Positions 6,957 to 7,112 of a stretch of DNA of 7,112 nt are shown piece after piece. Each line of letters begins with the position of its first letter. The first letter of the stretch is position 1. The notes under the pieces are model-generated. The model made no database searches. It was not told the origin of the DNA and saw only the letters and a list, made by a program, of their open reading frames with translations. Source of the DNA: Thermacetogenium sp. UBA5472 (GTDB lineage Bacteria > Bacillota > DSM-12270 > Thermacetogeniales > Thermacetogeniaceae); the NCBI GenBank assembly GCA_002426495.1, contig DIQC01000034.1, forward strand, positions 39,583-46,694, given 5' to 3'. Both the position numbers and the translations under genes were made by a program.

Positions 6957-6992
6957 TTATTTCCCCCCTTAAAACATTAGACTTTGCATTAA

Positions 6993-7006
6993 ACTCTGAC
7001 TAGAGT
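6993..7006. repeat. inverted repeat ACTCT-N4-AGAGT in the ech leader
   Basis: On the minus strand ACTCT and AGAGT are perfect 5-base arms around AGTC, about 37 bases before the echA start codon. A 14-base dyad in this position could be a small operator or a minor RNA hairpin. Arms this short also arise by chance. Confidence 0.3.
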
Positions 7007-7016
7007 AACAACTATC

Positions 7017-7038
7017 CTCGGAATCACCCCCATCCGAG
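7017..7038 (-). repeat. hairpin with an SD-like loop in the ech leader
   Basis: On the minus strand CTCGGA (7038-7033) pairs with TCCGAG (7022-7017), leaving the loop TGGGGGTGAT. The loop contains GGGGGTGAT, identical to the ribosome binding site of echB, but no start codon opening a useful frame lies at the right distance after it. It may be a regulatory stem-loop or protein site; no T-tract follows, so it is not an intrinsic terminator. Confidence 0.35.
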
Positions 7039-7095
7039 AAACAACACAACACTGCCGGCATTTAATAAACCTGCCGATAGGCGGCCCCCTTTTTA

Positions 7096-7105
7096 CCCCC
7101 CCCCC
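7096..7105. repeat. homopolymer run of ten C (G on the coding strand)
   Basis: Ten consecutive C on the plus strand lie seven bases from the window end, with a second run of five C at 7085-7089. On the ech-coding strand this reads G10, TAAAAA, G5. Tracts of this length slip during replication and are also common points of sequencing error or contig breakage, so the exact count should be treated with caution. Confidence 0.7.
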
Positions 7106-7112
7106 TTCTTTT

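Larger units (their letters stand above)
6957..7112 (-). promoter_or_regulatory. upstream leader/promoter region of the ech operon
   Basis: These 156 bases precede echA and must hold at least part of its control region, unless the operon begins further upstream. The SD is AAGGGGGG (6963-6970). Going upstream there are three short inverted repeats: 6993-7006 (5-bp arms), 7017-7038 (6-bp arms) and 7056-7076 (5-bp arms). A run of ten C on the plus strand (7096-7105) follows. I could not find a sigma-A promoter with good -35 and -10 boxes at proper spacing, nor a sigma-54 -24/-12 element, so the start of transcription is unknown. I match no riboswitch class. Confidence 0.55.

Noticed and set aside
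6957..7112. Sigma-54 or strong sigma-A promoter upstream of echA
   Set aside because: The best sigma-A pairs found had only 3-4 matches in each box or wrong spacing, and no GG-N10-GC element was present, so no promoter is called there.
1..7112. CRISPR array, tRNA, rRNA, insertion sequence or phage genes
   Set aside because: No spaced direct repeats, no cloverleaf or rRNA sequence, no transposase motif and no terminal repeats were seen; nearly all bases are explained by the eight genes and short spacers.

Overview
The window (roughly 47-48% GC by eye, all confident genes on the minus strand) reads as part of the chromosome of a strictly anaerobic Gram-positive bacterium, most likely a clostridial member of the Bacillota (Peptococcaceae-like). 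The grounds are a six-subunit energy-converting [NiFe] hydrogenase, G-rich Shine-Dalgarno sequences throughout, a short single-PDZ membrane-anchored HtrA, and an AT-rich sigma-A type promoter. The species assignment is inference only.

Reading along the minus strand from the right-hand end: a ~155-base leader without a recognisable full gene (6957-7112) carries short inverted repeats and a run of ten G. It is followed by a tightly packed echABCDEF operon (6956 down to 1827). Junctions are ATGA overlaps (A/B and C/D), directly abutting stop-start codons (B/C and D/E), and one 29-base gap (E/F), so the six genes are almost certainly one transcript with coupled translation. A strong intrinsic terminator (1769-1803) closes the operon. 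A new promoter (-35 TTGTCC, 17-base spacer, -10 TATAAT) then drives tatA (1703-1299), followed 70 bases later by an htrA-type serine protease gene (TTG start, 1228-77). No terminator was seen after htrA before the window ends. The first 94 bases hold an open plus-strand frame that might be the tail of a convergent gene, but this is weak.

Functionally, EchC, D, E and F form the cytoplasmic arm (the [NiFe] site in EchE, three [4Fe-4S] clusters in EchC and EchF). EchA and EchB form the membrane arm related to complex I subunits NuoL and NuoH. Together they are expected to couple reversible electron transfer between ferredoxin and protons (H2 production or uptake) to ion translocation. TatA belongs to the twin-arginine export system and HtrA is an envelope quality-control protease. 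These two look like a separate envelope or secretion transcription unit with no sequence-evident link to the hydrogenase.

I see no convincing evidence for an undescribed system. The points most worth a second look are the inverted repeat over the tatA -35 box, the leader of echA (hairpins, G10 tract, 30-codon ORF), the near-universal G5-6 ribosome binding sites, and the very long acidic tail of TatA.
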